A DNA stretch of 64,000 bases from Anoplolepis gracilipes (lineage: Eukaryota; Arthropoda; Insecta; Hymenoptera; Formicidae): NCBI RefSeq assembly GCF_047496725.1, contig NC_132976.1, positions 3,890,001-3,954,000 of the forward strand, written 5' to 3'. Position numbers and translations under genes: made by a program. Below the pieces are notes generated by a model that did no database searches, had not been told where the DNA came from, and was given only the letters and a program-made list of their open reading frames with translations. Below, piece after piece: positions 12,409 to 25,659 of this stretch. How positions within the stretch are numbered: the stretch's first letter is position 1; every line of letters begins with the position of its first letter.

Positions 12409-13560
12409 GAAACTATTCTTTCCCTCTCAGGCAATTTATACAGTCATCAGTTTCGTAATAAAACTTTTTAACCATAATAATAAGTAGTAAGAAGCCTAAC
12501 AGTCAATGTCTACTAAAATGGAAAAATATGAGGAATATTGTCTGTCACATTAGTCGTCATATTTTAAAAAGTCTTTTCATACTTTGTTATGCACGCGTAC
12601 GGAATAAAAAACGTTGACAGGTAAATGCATTTTTAATGGATTTTTTATATAGTGAAGATGCGAGAAGACATAAAGAAATTACAGTTAACAAAAAAGAAAT
12701 AGGAGTAGCACGTTGTTGCGCGTATTTCTTTGAATATTCGTTGCAAAGACTATTAATATGACACATGTACGTGATAGTCGAATTAAATGGCCTATAGTAT
12801 CTTATAGTCTTTAGCTTCAATAAAATACATATAAATATTAGGGTTGTTTCGCACAAGTCTTCTCATTCAGTCATTCTCATTTACTTCGATAATTACTTGA
12901 TAAGATTTGCCTAAAAGACTGCAAAATCGCAATTTTATAGTAGTAATTTACAAAATATTTCGACATATTATTATCAAGTACAAAATAATACGTCCTGGCT
13001 GTTTTCTGCATGTTGAAAGTTGTACCTCTGTTACGAAAATCGATGGTGATAAAAATCCAATCGTACATCCAAACAACCAGATTCATCTCACAAAATTGAG
13101 ATTTGGTAAGATATTGTACCCAATATAAAATAATCTGGTCTGTAATCATTTTCTTAAATATAATCACGTACATATACATGAAACGCACGAACAAAATAAA
13201 AAAAAAACAGATTTAACAATAAACTGGCTTTTTTCAAGCCGAGAAGAAGCCAGCAAATCTCTTTTTATCGAAATATTTCTGGCGCTAAACGCTATCTTAT
13301 TATATCACACATTTATATAATAATGTATTTTATAAAAAATATCACATATCAAGATGTAACCAATATAAAACTTTATTTTTTTAAATAACCGTTAATAGCT
13401 CTCTTATAAATAATAATATTATGAACAGTAATTGCTGTAGAGAGCAAGGACGAAACTTTATTTTTTAAGTAAAACTAATTTATTTATTATTTTTGTCTTG
13501 AATAATTGAATAATAATACATTATTATATGATTCTTAGTTTAATTTTATTAGCATAGATA
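12409..13560. other. Intergenic: distal flank of OR-3 and unassigned sequence
   Basis: About 12420-12900 matches the distal 5' flank of the other OR units. From 12900 to 13200 both strands have open frames. The plus frame at 12907-13128 includes a C..C-like stretch (GCFLHVESCTSVTKIDGDKN) faintly like a decayed FLYWCH or other transposon-derived finger. I do not call a gene. 13200-13560 is AT-rich with nothing recognised. Confidence 0.35.
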
Positions 13561-13562
13561 TA

Positions 13563-14037
13563 CGAGGTCTGTCTATAAAGTAGGGACTGCCTCAAAAAAG
13601 GATATGTATTTACAATTTATGGCAAATTTAATGTTTGTCTCCTTCGATGTATTCCCCATTGGCACTTACACATCGACCCATTTTTATTTTCCATTGGTCG
13701 AAGGCGTGTTGCAGTTCATTTTCTGATAACTGTTTTAATAGCTATGACGTTTTCTTCTTAACAACTTCCAATAACACAAAACGGGTTCTCTTTAGCACAG
13801 GTTTTATTTTTGGGAAAAGGAAAAAGTCACAGGGTGCTAAATCAGGGGAATATGAAGGATGTACCAGTGTTGCAATCCGTTTATTAATCAAAAACTGCTT
13901 CACGAAGAGCGCTGTGTGCGAAGAAGCATTGTCTTGATACATAATGTAACCATTTTGCCAGAGTTCTGGGCATTTTTTTCTAACTCTTTTTCTCAGCTTA
14001 ATTAAAACTTCTTTGTAATAATGCTGCTTTTGACGTA
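13563..14037 (-). mobile_element. Mariner transposon fragment (transposase C-terminus)
   Basis: One end has the mariner terminal repeat CGAGGTCTGTCTATAAAGTA at 13563. The minus strand encodes the C-terminal catalytic half, with YQDNASSHT and YSPDLAPCDFF. The two Asp residues are separated by 34 residues, the mariner D34D spacing. It ends EYIEGDKH and a stop. The 5' half is missing; homology ends near 14037, so this copy is dead. It is related to the fold-back copy at 32.6-33.3 kb. Confidence 0.85.
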
Positions 14038-14141
14038 ATAATTTAATACTGAAAAAATTGTAACATTTAGAAAATGTCTTAATTAAATATTTCTTAAAAA
14101 AACTTAATAAAGGAAAATACATTGAATTACGGATTTTAGTA

Positions 14142-14240
14142 ATAATCTCTTACTCTATAAAAAAGTATGGTCATCGATAACGAGATAACTTTTCCTATAG
14201 TAATGCGAAAGGATTCCTTGTAATGTTAATAGAACAAAAT
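14142..14240 (-). pseudogene. OR exon 6 relic (ghost gene)
   Basis: The sequence aligns by eye with the 3' half of exon 6 of the array (the region encoding ..EPFHITAGKIVPLTMTTFCS and its donor), but with stops and indels. It lies directly beside a copy of the OR distal 5' flank (about 14255-14700). It therefore looks like the remains of a mostly deleted gene between OR-3 and OR-4. Confidence 0.6.
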
Positions 14241-14254
14241 TTTTTCAAACTTTT

Positions 14255-14700
14255 CAACGCTTTATGTATATACATTAACTTTGAATAGACAGTAATTTCA
14301 TCTCATGTAATGGAAAAATTTTTTATATAACAAAAAATGATAGCAAAAAAGAGAGAAGAAAGTACAATAAAAATGGTACAGAATTTCGCGTTTGCTTTGT
14401 GTATTTTTTGCATTGTTACAAGAATACATTTATTGATAATACATTAATTGTAAGTGCAATGCGCAGAAAATTTTAAATTAAGAGTTTGTTGCTTTCTTGT
14501 AGAAAAGAAGAAAATAAGATATAAAAGTACACAGTTTTTATCGGGCTGTTTTTATAACAATAATGATTGTAATCTTCAAACAAAAATAACACTTTATGAA
14601 AAGTAGCAAACATCGAGGTAAACATTGTAAACTTCCATTTCATTATACAAATATAATTATTGACTTTTATTAGTAATTTTAACTGAAGGAAAATATATTT
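14255..14700. other. Orphan OR 5'-flank copy
   Basis: It matches the distal flanks upstream of OR-6 and OR-8 to OR-10, including GTACAGAATTTCGC.TTTGCTT and the ATAACAATGATAATTGTAATC-like end. OR-3 already has its own flank, so this copy belongs to a lost gene. Confidence 0.55.
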
Positions 14701-14819
14701 ATTCTGCATATTCTAATCTACTTAAATTATTATATTATTAATGTGTAATACATTATATAATATATACTATGTATAATATAGTAAGATGTGCAATATCAAG
14801 TTCCTTCCTTTCAGATCCT

Positions 14820-16472
14820 TTAATCCAGCATTGCAAATAAACATGATATATAACTACCCGATTTTTTTAATAACTAAAAATAAATTTATTTTTATTTATA
14901 AATTTTATAAATGTTACACAATTATCATGATAAACATAATTGATAATAATTTTCTATTATATAAATATAAAAGAGATAGAAAGAGTAAAATAAAAAATAG
15001 ATAAACTAAATAATATTAATAATTTTACACTGCAAAAAGTTGTCATCTTTAATGGAACAATTTTTCCAGCAGTGATATGCAAAGGTTGCTGGACTCGTAT
15101 CATTAATAGAATAAGATTTCTCGTTTGTTTTGACTTCCATTTGTACCACTCAAAATTGCATATAGCACGGTATATTGTTTCACACTTAATAAAGAAATAA
15201 TATATATATAAATATTCACATTATTTCAATATTGACCATTTTTTTAATAAATATTAATAAAAATTAAATAAGAATTATATATACATATATATAATGTAAA
15301 AAAAATTCCTTTATATTAATGTAGAAATATGCTTTACTAAACTTATTACACAATATACATATAGAATAAAATTTAGGTAGATTACTAATGTATATTATAT
15401 TTTATATGTGTAAAAGTAGTAACTTACTTGTTTTATTATTAGCTCTCCACCATAGCAATACAAAAGCGTTTGCATAATGAAAATAATGATAACAGTTATT
15501 ACGAAGTATATTTTAGTGAAACTCTTAGCATTTATGTTCTCACCATTAAATATCTGGATAAAACATCTCACTAATTAATAAAAATGGATAAAGAAATAAA
15601 GAATAATGACATACAAATGTACACAAAGCATACTGCATAAATTGTATATTTTAAAAATTAATAAAGTTTAAATATATATCTAAATAATTACAAAAAAACT
15701 AATGAGAGTCTAATTTGTGTACGATTTAGTTTTTAATTTTTAATTTAAAATTAATGAATGTATCGTTATGGGCCCAAGAGCATCTCAAAGTAAACATTTC
15801 AAATTTTAATATGCTTTTTTGTTTGTTTTAGTAGCATAATTTCTCGCACAGTTATAGCACTCTAAAGTTTGACAAGTTTTTCGTCAAAAAATTGTTATTC
15901 TGTTAATTTTTTTGACAAGTGTATATTTGATGCATCGACATAGAGCATGGACTGCACCATCCATAAAAAAAATAATGCATAAAAGTGACAAAAATAGGAC
16001 GCGAAGACGACCACTCTTTGTCATTTTCTATTTAACGTTACAATACTGAACTTCCGGAGTCCAAAAGCTTAAAGAAAAATGTTTTCTTCGAAACTATTTC
16101 CTTGTCATTTACACATCCAATACATTATTATATCAGTGCTTTGTAATAATAGCGTACCATAACAACCCCTGCACAATCAATTACAATCTTAGGAAGCGAA
16201 AGAGATTTGGCCGAACACCCTCTCTCTCATTTTTACCACATTTGCTAAACTATTTAAATACGGATGCTCTATGTCGATGATTTGATCAATGATGACTAAA
16301 AAAAAGAAAAAAAAATAACACCATTTTCCATATAAAAATACTTATATCTCTTCACAATAATATACTAAACCTAAAACATATTGAAAATTTAATTTTATTA
16401 CATTATAAGTGAAAAAAATATAACATATGTAGATTCAGTACCTTTGTAACCTGAAGATTCCGATATGTCCAT
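14820..16472 (-). pseudogene. OR-4: odorant receptor pseudogene lacking exons 2-4
   Basis: Four exons remain and each is open. They are exon 1 at 16442-16472 (MDISESSGYK), exon 5 at 15428-15553 (IFNGENINAKSF...LLYCYGGELIIKQ), exon 6 at 15029-15184 (CETIYRAICNFEWYKW...PLKMTTFCS) and exon 7 at 14820-14873 (LLKKSGSYISCLFAMLD). Exons 2, 3 and 4, about 840 coding nt, are absent. In their place lies AT-rich sequence with a MITE at 15927-16289. Joining exon 1 (phase 1) to exon 5 (phase 0) shifts the frame. The second promoter box is also degraded. The survival of clean exons 5-7 suggests the deletion is fairly recent. It belongs with the central subgroup by CYGGE in exon 5. Confidence 0.85.
15927..16289. 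mobile_element. MITE inside OR-4
   Basis: Terminal inverted repeats ATCGACATAGAGCAT (near 15934) and ATGCTCTATGTCGAT (near 16264) bound a 363-bp segment without coding capacity. It occupies the interval where exons 2-4 should be. Confidence 0.6.
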
Positions 16473-16544
16473 GTCGAAGTCTAACACGGATATATTGAAA
16501 AGATATAGACTGTCGTGTTTTCCCCATCTTATTATAAGACAACT

Positions 16545-16607
16545 ATTACGTGATCGTAAGATGAGTACAATAACTTTGCTATTTCGTCGAAGAAGACATT
16601 AAATATT
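16545..16607 (-). promoter_or_regulatory. OR-4 upstream block, second box degraded
   Basis: AATATTTAATGT is kept at 16596-16607. The expected GAGCATGCGTGAT position reads CTTACGATCACGTAAT, so the central GCATGC is lost, in keeping with a dead gene. Confidence 0.5.
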
Positions 16608-17664
16608 AAAGATGCTACGTCCAGTGACTTACAGTTGCCTGTTTTGTAACAAAACTTTAGGATATAAGAATAGTTTCGAACGACTTTTTGACAAGGCAGA
16701 AAGTATATTGTGCCTCTATTTAATATCAAACTTGTATTAAAAATTTTCTTATATTTTTGAACGATCATGTCATACGTGCGTTAACTTTGAAAAGATAGTA
16801 ACTAGTAATTGCATGTTATGTAGTGAAAAAAAATTTTCTGTATAGCAAAAAATAGAGGCAAAAAAGAAATAACTAGAATAAAAAAAGATATAGATAATCG
16901 CATCTGCTTCACATTTTTTCGCATATTTGTTGCTATTACGTCTATACTTATCGGCTCTACGGTTCCTTCCTTCAGCGAAGTTGTGATAATAATGGTCCGA
17001 TTGGTAAAAAGAAAAACCTTTCGATTAATAAAGTCTTTTCCGCAATAATTTTTATAATTCTTTAAATATTTTATCATCTTTTTATAATCATATTTAAATA
17101 ATTATAAGAAAAGAGTATTAATATAAATAAATTTGTGCGTGTGTTTTCACGAGTCAACCAAAAACCAAGACATCGTATCGTCAACATGTTAAAAGAATTA
17201 GCCTAAAAAATAGTAAGTCAACGTAATTTTTCTTCTATTCTTTTCATATTAAAATTAAATAACTTTTTTTAGCCATAAATTAATGCAGTAATTAAATGTG
17301 TCCATTTTTTACATTGGCCTCTTATTTTTCATATTTATCTCTATGTAACTTTGAAATAAACGGAGGAAAGGCAAAATTCTTATTTTAAGATAATTAAACA
17401 AATGTATTGTCGAAGGAGATCTAAATTTATTTATAAAAATTAATAAACATTTGTTTTTAGTAATTTTTTCGAATTTTCCGTAATCTCTTGTAGCTTTATT
17501 TTATATACATATAATATGTATGTTGAAAATTAATGCATTAATTAATAATAATATATTTGAAAAAATTAGTCTGTATATACATATATCTTAGAATTTATTA
17601 AAAAATTAATACAACGTATATGTATTATTATAAATAATAGTAATAATTAATAATTCTCTTTTAT
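16608..17664. other. Intergenic OR-4/OR-5: distal flank
   Basis: 16620-16960 is the usual distal 5' flank of an OR unit, with the TGCCTGTTTTGTAACAAAAC block near 16635. About 17080-17660 is AT-rich and I recognise nothing in it. Confidence 0.4.
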
Positions 17665-17790
17665 TATAGATGTTGCAAAATGTGTGTTAAACGAGAAATA
17701 TCTTACAGCGAAGAAGGCATAATTTTTCCTGCAATAAAACAAAGAGATTCCTGGGTTTGTATTATTAACATTTCTTACAACAAGTACGTT
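17665..17790 (-). pseudogene. OR exon 6 relic downstream of OR-5
   Basis: On the minus strand the stretch including CCAGGAATCTCT and TTGCAGGAAAAATTATGCC resembles the ..QEPLHITAGKIVP.. part of exon 6, with an insertion and frame breaks before a final TTTTGCAAC. OR-5 already has its own exon 6 at 18331-18486, so this is a remnant of another copy. Confidence 0.5.
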
Positions 17791-17936
17791 AAAATACGTA
17801 AAAACTTTATTTCTGCCGTAATGAATAAACAATTATTGATTTTTATTTGCAATTACGGGAAAATAAGTTTATCCTTTTTCTTACTTATTCTTGTATTATT
17901 ATGCATATAATAAGATACTAGAGAGTTTTGATCTTT

Positions 17937-20900
17937 TCAAGCTTGCGTCAGCAGAAACGATATATATCCAACCGATGTTTTTACAAACTGAAAATAAACA
18001 GATATTTATTAAAAATATATATTTTACAAAATATTATTTTGACTATGCTTTTATCTTACAAAATAATTACAATTGTAACAGTCATATAATAATTAGGCAA
18101 TACATTTTTCATCTACGAATATAATATATGAAAAAAAAATTTAAAAGAAAAATTAAAACATTTATATTTAAAAAAATTATTTTGTGTTTTAACAATTTTT
18201 AAAAAATCAACAAAGCGTACATTGTCACATTTTTCCTGATTTATATAAATAATAAAGATGATTATAAATTTGATCTTATTATTATAAATGCTGCAAATTA
18301 AAGATTAAAAGAGATACTGAATAATCTTACGTTGCAGAAAGTAGTTATTGTTAACGGAATAATTCTTCCTGCAGTCATACGAAGAGGTCTCTGGATTTGC
18401 ATCATTAATATAATAAGATTTTTCGCTTGACTCGATTTCAGTTTGTACCACTCAAGATCGCATACAGTACGATATATTGCTTCACACTTAGCATATGTAA
18501 TAATGGAAATCATATTATTTTAGATTAGACTGCTTTTATGTCTAATGAAAGTTATTAAAGATATTTACTATGTAATAATAAATTTCACTCTAATATTTAA
18601 TACCGCGCAAAAAGTCATAAACTATACAACTATTTCGTTTTGTATTAAGCACCGGGTATATGATATAAAGTGAATCTTGTGTAAAAAATCGCAAACTCAC
18701 GCAAAACCTCTTTCCCGATCATAAGCAATAAACAACTGAGATCATTTAGGAAGGTTCTCAAAATTATAATCTTAATATGTCAAGATTAAAATCATCTTGT
18801 CATGTTATCTCCGAGTGTTAGACTATGAATATGAAAATTAATATTTATCATCACATTTATATGTAACTTACTTTTTCTGTTATCAGCTCCCCGACACAAC
18901 AATAGAGAAACATTTGAATAAATAGAATTATAACGACAGATACTATGTAGCCTACTTGTGGGAGTCCTGCGTCACTTATTTTTCCTTCTGTAATCACCTA
19001 AATAATAAATCTAGATCATTAATAAAAATCAATTTAAAATCAATATAAATTTAATAATAATATACAATGTATATTGCCTTTTCATTTAATCTTAATTTTT
19101 ACTTTTAAAATAAATTAGATATATTTTTAAATATTTTTGCGCTATTGGAACTTACCTTAAGTGATTGAAAGCCATATAAACAAAATATAATAGCAAAATA
19201 TAATATCAATCCAAGCATCATAAACGTGAATATATCCTCAATGTTATAGACAAACCTAAGCATGCGTATTTAAAAGATACATATGATAATAATTTATAAA
19301 TAAGTAATTAAGAAATTAAACTTAAATTGTATATATACGTATAACAATTAAGATAAATATGCATGAAAGGTTACATTTTACTTTTTTATCGTCACTAGAT
19401 ATGTTGTAGAAGAGGTTGAATAATTCCCCGCAAAAATCAAGTGAAGATAACATTAGTTTAAAAAAATATAACAAATTAAAGTTTGATAATTATAAAGCTT
19501 TTTTTAAGTATTATAAACTAATATTAAAATACAATAAAGTTTATGTACATCGTACTAATATGTTTGGCATCTTCTAAATAGAAAAAGGTTTTGGTTACAT
19601 TATTTAAAAAATGACAACATGATCATTGATATTATGTCAGCAATTGGTTTCTGACAATTCATTAACAGCTTACAACATGTGACTAATAAAAAAATTAATG
19701 AAATATGTTTATACACATGTAGCTTATTATTTTTATTATTTTTCCTAGTTTTTTTCATTTCAATGAATAAATATTTTTACTATCAAAAATATTATCTATT
19801 GAATACGTGGGCGAAGCAGAGGCTCCAGCTCCTTGCACTTCCACTCTAAAAAATTCTAACTTAATCCAATCCAGTTCATAAAAAACAGCATTTAAAAATT
19901 ATATATCTCCAATAATACTTTATTTTTCGGAGAAAGGTTGTTTAAGTGAATTAGATTAAAATTTTTTTAGCGACAAGGGAGCAGGAAACGAACCCTCTCC
20001 CCCCGCCCATACGTGAAAGTTGTAAACAAACTGTAAACTTTTTTAGTCAAAAATAATAAATATTATTACAATGTATACAAATCTTACTGTTAAACTTTAA
20101 TTTAATTATTATATCTTCTAAACCAATGTTCTCCTGCACTTTATTCTTGCGGGAATTATTTAAAACAATCTTTTATGCATATTTACCATAATTGAAAATG
20201 TGTATAACAGAATAATAATTACATACAGATATTTTTTTACTCAATATTACATTAATTATTATGTTAATATTATTAATTATATTTAATAATATTAATTATT
20301 AATTAATATATAATTAAATATATATAATTAAAAAACCCGTGTGTTATAATCAACTGCAAAAGACAAAGTTTTGATAAATGATATGCTTCAGAAATGCATA
20401 ATTTACATAATAAAATTTAATCAAGTATAGTGTAATATAAATTTACAAAAAGAAGTTCTATTACAAGTTAGAAAAAAGTTTATAACTTAATAAAAAGTTT
20501 ATATTTAAATGTAATATTTAATAAATAATTTTTTATATAATTTTAAAGCTCTTAAGAAACAAGAAGCAAACTATTGAGTATAATAATATATTCTGCATAA
20601 TTCTGTATAATTAAACCGTAAACACAAAACAAGATTTTAAACCTTATGCAAGAATAAAATAGTTCTGTTTGTGAAGCTTTCTCGTTACAATCAAAATTCA
20701 CACCTAATAATTCGTATGTGAGTCATAATGTTACTACTCAGTGCTCTGTTGAAATCTTTGCATGAGACCAAATTGACTAATCGGTGTCTTAAATTCTCTA
20801 ACTGACCACAGATGTGAAGGACAACGAGCCCAAGAAAACTGTCTACCGACATATAGACATATAAAGCCAAAAGTATCGTTAAGGCTTGAATGAAAAATGT

Positions 20901-21767
20901 CAACTCGAATTGCGGACTTTTATCTGTGTCGTAGAAATAATACGTTTGCAGCGGTAATGGTTTTTTCCGATCTGTAAGATTTGTTAAAGATCTGAATGGT
21001 AGACCAATACATGGAGGAATGATAGCTAAAGCGGACGAAAATATCGTCACAAAATATGTATAAATTGTAAATAATCGAGCAGTCCGCGCATATTTCACCA
21101 TTATATTTCTCTCTGCGCTTAGCTTTGACACTATCCAATCTTCCGCCATCATATTTACGACTGATGAAAGGACTGGAAAAAAATATATCAGCAGTATACA
21201 AAGATATTAAATATATATACCTACCTATTATAATGATTTGTACGCTAACAAATAAAAAAAAAAAAAATTATTATCGACATACATATTGTGCAAGTAAATT
21301 AAAAATTTATTTTATATCAAATAATTCCAGACATACCTGTTTGTTTCCATCGCATAATAACAAGTTTCAGCGAAACTACCATTAAAGGTAATGTAATCCG
21401 TAAATTGTCTATCATTAATTCCAAGTCGCCCCAAACTCGCATAAGCGCACATACAGACGGAACGCCGGAAATAAATATCATCAATATAAGAATGAAACTA
21501 ACGCGAATGTCAAGTTCGAGTCTTCTTTTAACAGCATCATTGATTGTAGGCCACAAGCCGATCAATCCCAAACCTAAATGGTTTAATTCTACCGCCCACA
21601 CGAAATCTGCCAAAGTAATCTTTTTAACTTGAGAATGTGGCGATAATAATTAAATTTATATGTGAGTTGTACAAAAGCTAATCTTGGCAAGGAGTGATAG
21701 AGGTACACGTAAGATTATAATAAAACATTATACTAATTTTTAAAAAATTATTACAATATAAAACACG

Positions 21768-21808
<41 letters not shown>

Positions 21809-21878
21809 GTATATATTATAAGCAAAAAGTATATATTATTGAATTACCTTTGTAACCTGTGGATCTTGAAACGTCCAT
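17937..21878 (-). CDS. OR-5: odorant receptor (7tm_6), intact
   Basis: The exons are 21848-21878, 21337-21606, 20704-21172, 19156-19255, 18872-18997, 18331-18486 and 17937-17987, giving 400 aa. Start is MDVSRSTGYK, joined to DFVWAVELNHLGLGLIGLWP. Exon 3 begins VLSSVVNMMAEDW and carries NLTDRKKPLPLQTYYFYDTD and LHICGQLENL. Exon 4 ends unusually with GFQSLK, spliced at AAG|GTAAG. Exon 5 reads FLYCCVGELITEK, between the CGAGE and CYAGE subgroups. The tail is PLTITTFCN and FVKTSVGYISFLLTQA, one codon shorter than most. Intron 3 is 1.45 kb and holds a MITE. No lesion is seen. Among the intact genes it is one of the most diverged in the array, which may mean a different ligand range. Confidence 0.92.
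19805..20014. mobile_element. MITE in intron 3 of OR-5
   Basis: A GC-richer 210-bp island with ends ACGTGGGCG and CGCCCATACGT as imperfect inverted repeats. Similar ACGCGTGGGCGG-type sequence occurs in intron 5 of OR-10. Confidence 0.45.
21773..21807. repeat. (TA)n microsatellite, intron 1 of OR-5
   Basis: About 35 bp of alternating TA. Confidence 0.9.
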
Positions 21879-21940
21879 ATCATAGACTGATATGAAATGA
21901 CGAAGGAGATCTTTCCGTTTCTTGTCATTTTACGATACTC

Positions 21941-21998
21941 ATTACGCATGCTTGGGAATACAACGACTTGTTTTGTCGAAGCACACGCATTAAATATT
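21941..21998 (-). promoter_or_regulatory. OR-5 conserved two-part upstream block
   Basis: AATATTTAATGC (21987-21998) and AAGCATGCGTAAT (21941-21953), 33 nt apart, 62 nt before the ATG. The second box has two changes from consensus but keeps GCATGCGT. Confidence 0.55.
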
Positions 21999-22819
21999 CA
22001 AAATGCTATTCCTAGTTGAACGCAATTTTTTCTCGTAACAAGAAAAAGTCATAAAAAGTATCATTGTTCGATCTAATACGACAAAATAGATATTACGTCG
22101 CTACACATTAAAGACATATCAAACATGTTTCAAAAGTTTTTTCGTACTTCGTAAAGGTGCTACGTATATGCGTTCATTCACTTTGAGAGACAGCATGTAA
22201 TTACACGTTATGTAGTGCTAAAAGTTTTCTGTGTAGAAAACGCGCAAAAACTGCAGCAAAAAAAAAAATAAAAAATAATACGCTGAAAAAGGTATAACAA
22301 GGCTGGATCAAGTGAACTGTAATGTACAGACAAATGTGTATTTTAATGTTTGTGGCAAAGGATATACCTGTTAAATGTGATACTACCGTATCAACTTGTA
22401 AATTGTAATATACATCTCATAGCTACCTTTTTGATAGTAAAAGTAACTATAAGTATCGGTGGTTTTGTCAGGCGAGCATTCATGCGTAAATTTGCCATGC
22501 ATTTTTCCTCAATAAAATCCGCCGTCGCTTTAGAAAATGTAGAATTGCATTAATTCTACATTTAGATTTAGAAAAAATAGTTTTGTTTCAAAGATTTAAA
22601 AAATTATTTTCTTTTTAATTTTATTAAAAGGATTTTATCATGAATCTTATATATAAAATATTTTTTTATACTTTAAATATATTTCGAGATACAACAAAAA
22701 GCCGTTCTTAATATGAGAAGTTTCATCTCTTAGAATCATTTTTAGCCACAACTGAAAACTTCTAGATTCATTTATTTACCTTCCCCTCTCCTCCACACCT
22801 TTCTCACTTTCCTCACCTT

Positions 22820-23290
22820 ACGTATATGCTTGCAAAGTTTAATCAAAATCAGAATTTTCGAATTCGTAGGATTTCCTTGTTAGTTGCTTCATTAAAGAAT
22901 ATATTAAACGTTAAAAATACTTCCAATTCGTTTACAGTTGCCTGTTTCATAACAAAACTTTACAAGCATATTAAGAATACAACGCTTATTTTTAATAAGT
23001 ATATTGTGTCGCGATATATCGTTTAACTTACATTAAATGTTTTTTTAATACTTTAATAATTAAAACAAAAAGGCTGTACGATATTGAAAGCATAGAATAC
23101 CATTTAGTTTATATTTTCGCATATTTGTTGCAAAAACGCATTTATTGATGTTCATTAATTATAAGTAGTGTACAAACATGAATTAAGAAGTTTTTCTTCT
23201 GTACGAATAAAACATGATGTATATATATAGTCTTAATAAAACTATTCTTATAAATAATGATTTTTTAATCTTCAAACAAGAATAACACAA
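22820..23290. other. Second, orphan OR 5'-flank copy between OR-5 and OR-6
   Basis: OR-5 has its own flank at 21.9-22.5 kb. A second copy follows, recognised by TTTACAGTTGCCTGTTTCAT and AACAAAACTTTACAAGCAT near 22935 and by the distal signature near 23250-23290. No exons remain beside it. This suggests another deleted receptor gene. 22330-22820 holds the distal flank of OR-5 and no gene. Confidence 0.5.
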
Positions 23291-23462
23291 AAAATGGCAA
23301 ACATTGAGTTTAATAATATAAAATATTATTTTTTTTTATAACAAATGTAATTATTGATTTTTATTAGTATTTTTAACTAACTAAGGAAATCTGTTTATTG
23401 TTTATATTCTTATTTAAATAACGTAACATTTATATGTAGTACCAACAACCAACATGATTCCT

Positions 23463-24546
23463 TTAATCTTGTATAGCCATTAAAAACGAAACGTAACCAG
23501 CCGATGTTTTTAATAACTGAAAGTAAATATATCTTTTTATTTAAAATTTTTTAAATAAAAAAACAAAATAAAATTTTATAAACAATAATATCAACCTCAA
23601 TATTATGTTATATTTTCAACATTTGCCTAAAATATAATTAAATTGTCCTTTTTTGACAGAATTAATTTAAAATTAAATGTTACAATGTTAACAGATTTTA
23701 ACAAAAACTTTTAATTTTAATATTTGTCAGAAAAAGATATATTATTGCATCCACCTTTTCCATCTAGATATAAATATGATTAATAATTATATTTTAATAT
23801 ATAGATATAGGAAAGAGAGATTAAGATAGAATGTGTAGTTCTAGACTAGTTCGAAAACTAGAAATTATCAATCTTACGTTGCAAAATGTGGTCATTGTTA
23901 ATGGAACAATCCTTCCTGCAGTGATATGAAGAGGTTCCTGGACTCGTATCATTAATATAATAAGATTTCGCGCTTGTTTTGAGTTCCATTTGTACCACTC
24001 AAGATCGTACAAAGCATGATATACTGCTTTATTCTTAACAAAAAAATTGTAATAATATATATATATAAATATTTATATTAGGTTAATATTGATCACTTTT
24101 ACAAACGCTGACATATATCCAACATTAGCTAAATAAAATTTAAAACCTTTTTTTTATTAGTAAAAATAAAAATATGTTTACTGAACTTATTACATAATAT
24201 ATATAATATTACACATATAATACTAAACTTATTCTGTAATATATATAATAAAACTGATAAACAAACAATGTATACCTATCATATTTATTTATATGTGTGT
24301 AAAGTTGTAACTTACTTCTTCTGTAATTAGCTCTCCAGCATAGCAATAAAAAAACATTTGCATAAATAGAACAAAGATAGCAACTATCATGTAGTATATT
24401 CGAGTAAAATTCGTAGCATTTATCTTCTCATTAGTAATCATCTAGATAAAACAAATCAATAATTAATATAAATTTATAAAAAAGTAAATAATAATAACAT
24501 ACTAATGCACACAATGCATACTCCATAAATTGCGTATTTAAAAATT

Positions 24547-24609
<63 letters not shown>

Positions 24610-24850
24610 TTAATATTTTTAATATAATTTATGTTACTAGAACTTACAACAAGCAAAACAAATACGGCTAAACATAATATAATGCCAAAATATATTATTG
24701 ATCCAAGCATCATTAAAGTGAATATATCTTCGATGTTATTAACATACCTTTAAACACATTTAAAAATCTATTATATTAAAATCCATGAAAATTGTACAAT
24801 TAGTACATAGTGTAAAATCCGCTTAAGATTATTTGCATAAATATGTAATA

Positions 24851-24890
<40 letters not shown>

Positions 24891-25603
24891 TACATATATA
24901 AAAGTTAAATCTACAAAAATTAAAATACTCGTGTGAAAGTTAATTTTTTCAAAAACTTTTTAAACTTGAGATATCTTTTTTATCTACACGTACTCTGTCA
25001 TAATCAGAATTCACACCTGACGAGTCGTAAATGAGTCACTACGTGGTAACTCAGAATTTTGTTGAACTCTTTGTCTGGAACGAAATTAACTAATCGGCAT
25101 CTGAAATTTTCTATTTGACCGCAGATATGAAAGATTACGAATATAAGAAAAGTATCTGCCGACATATATATTATTATTCCCAGTAACATTGCCGTAACTT
25201 GACTAAAATAAGTCAACTCAAAATGCGGACTTTTATCTGTGTTGTAAAAATAATATGACTGCAGTGGTAATGGTTTGTTCCGATCCGTGATATTTGACAA
25301 ACGTCTGATTGATAAACCAAAATAAGGAAATATAGTTATTATAACAACTGTGAGTCCCACCAGAACGTACGTACAAGTTATAATTAGTCGAGCAATCCGT
25401 ACACGCTTCACCATTACATCTCTTTCTGAGTCTAGCTTTAATGTTATCCAATCTTCTCTGATCATATTTAAAACGGATAACAGTACTTAAACATGTAAAA
25501 AGAGCGATATTACTAATAAGTAAAATAAATAATTTATATTTTTAATTTACTATTAATTGTTAATCCTTAAATCAAAAAGAATCGATACACACGACATTTT
25601 AAT

Positions 25604-25659
<56 letters not shown>

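Noticed and set aside
12877..13194. 105-codon minus-strand frame
   Set aside because: It has no similarity I recognise, AT-driven composition, and overlaps an equally plausible plus-strand frame with a faint finger-like pattern. Neither is supported.
13635..13937. Plus-strand 100-codon frame, repeated at 32656-32958
   Set aside because: Both are antisense to the mariner transposase C-terminus.
24474..24713. 79-codon frame with (YI)n
   Set aside because: It is OR-6 exon 4 read through into a TA microsatellite in intron 4.
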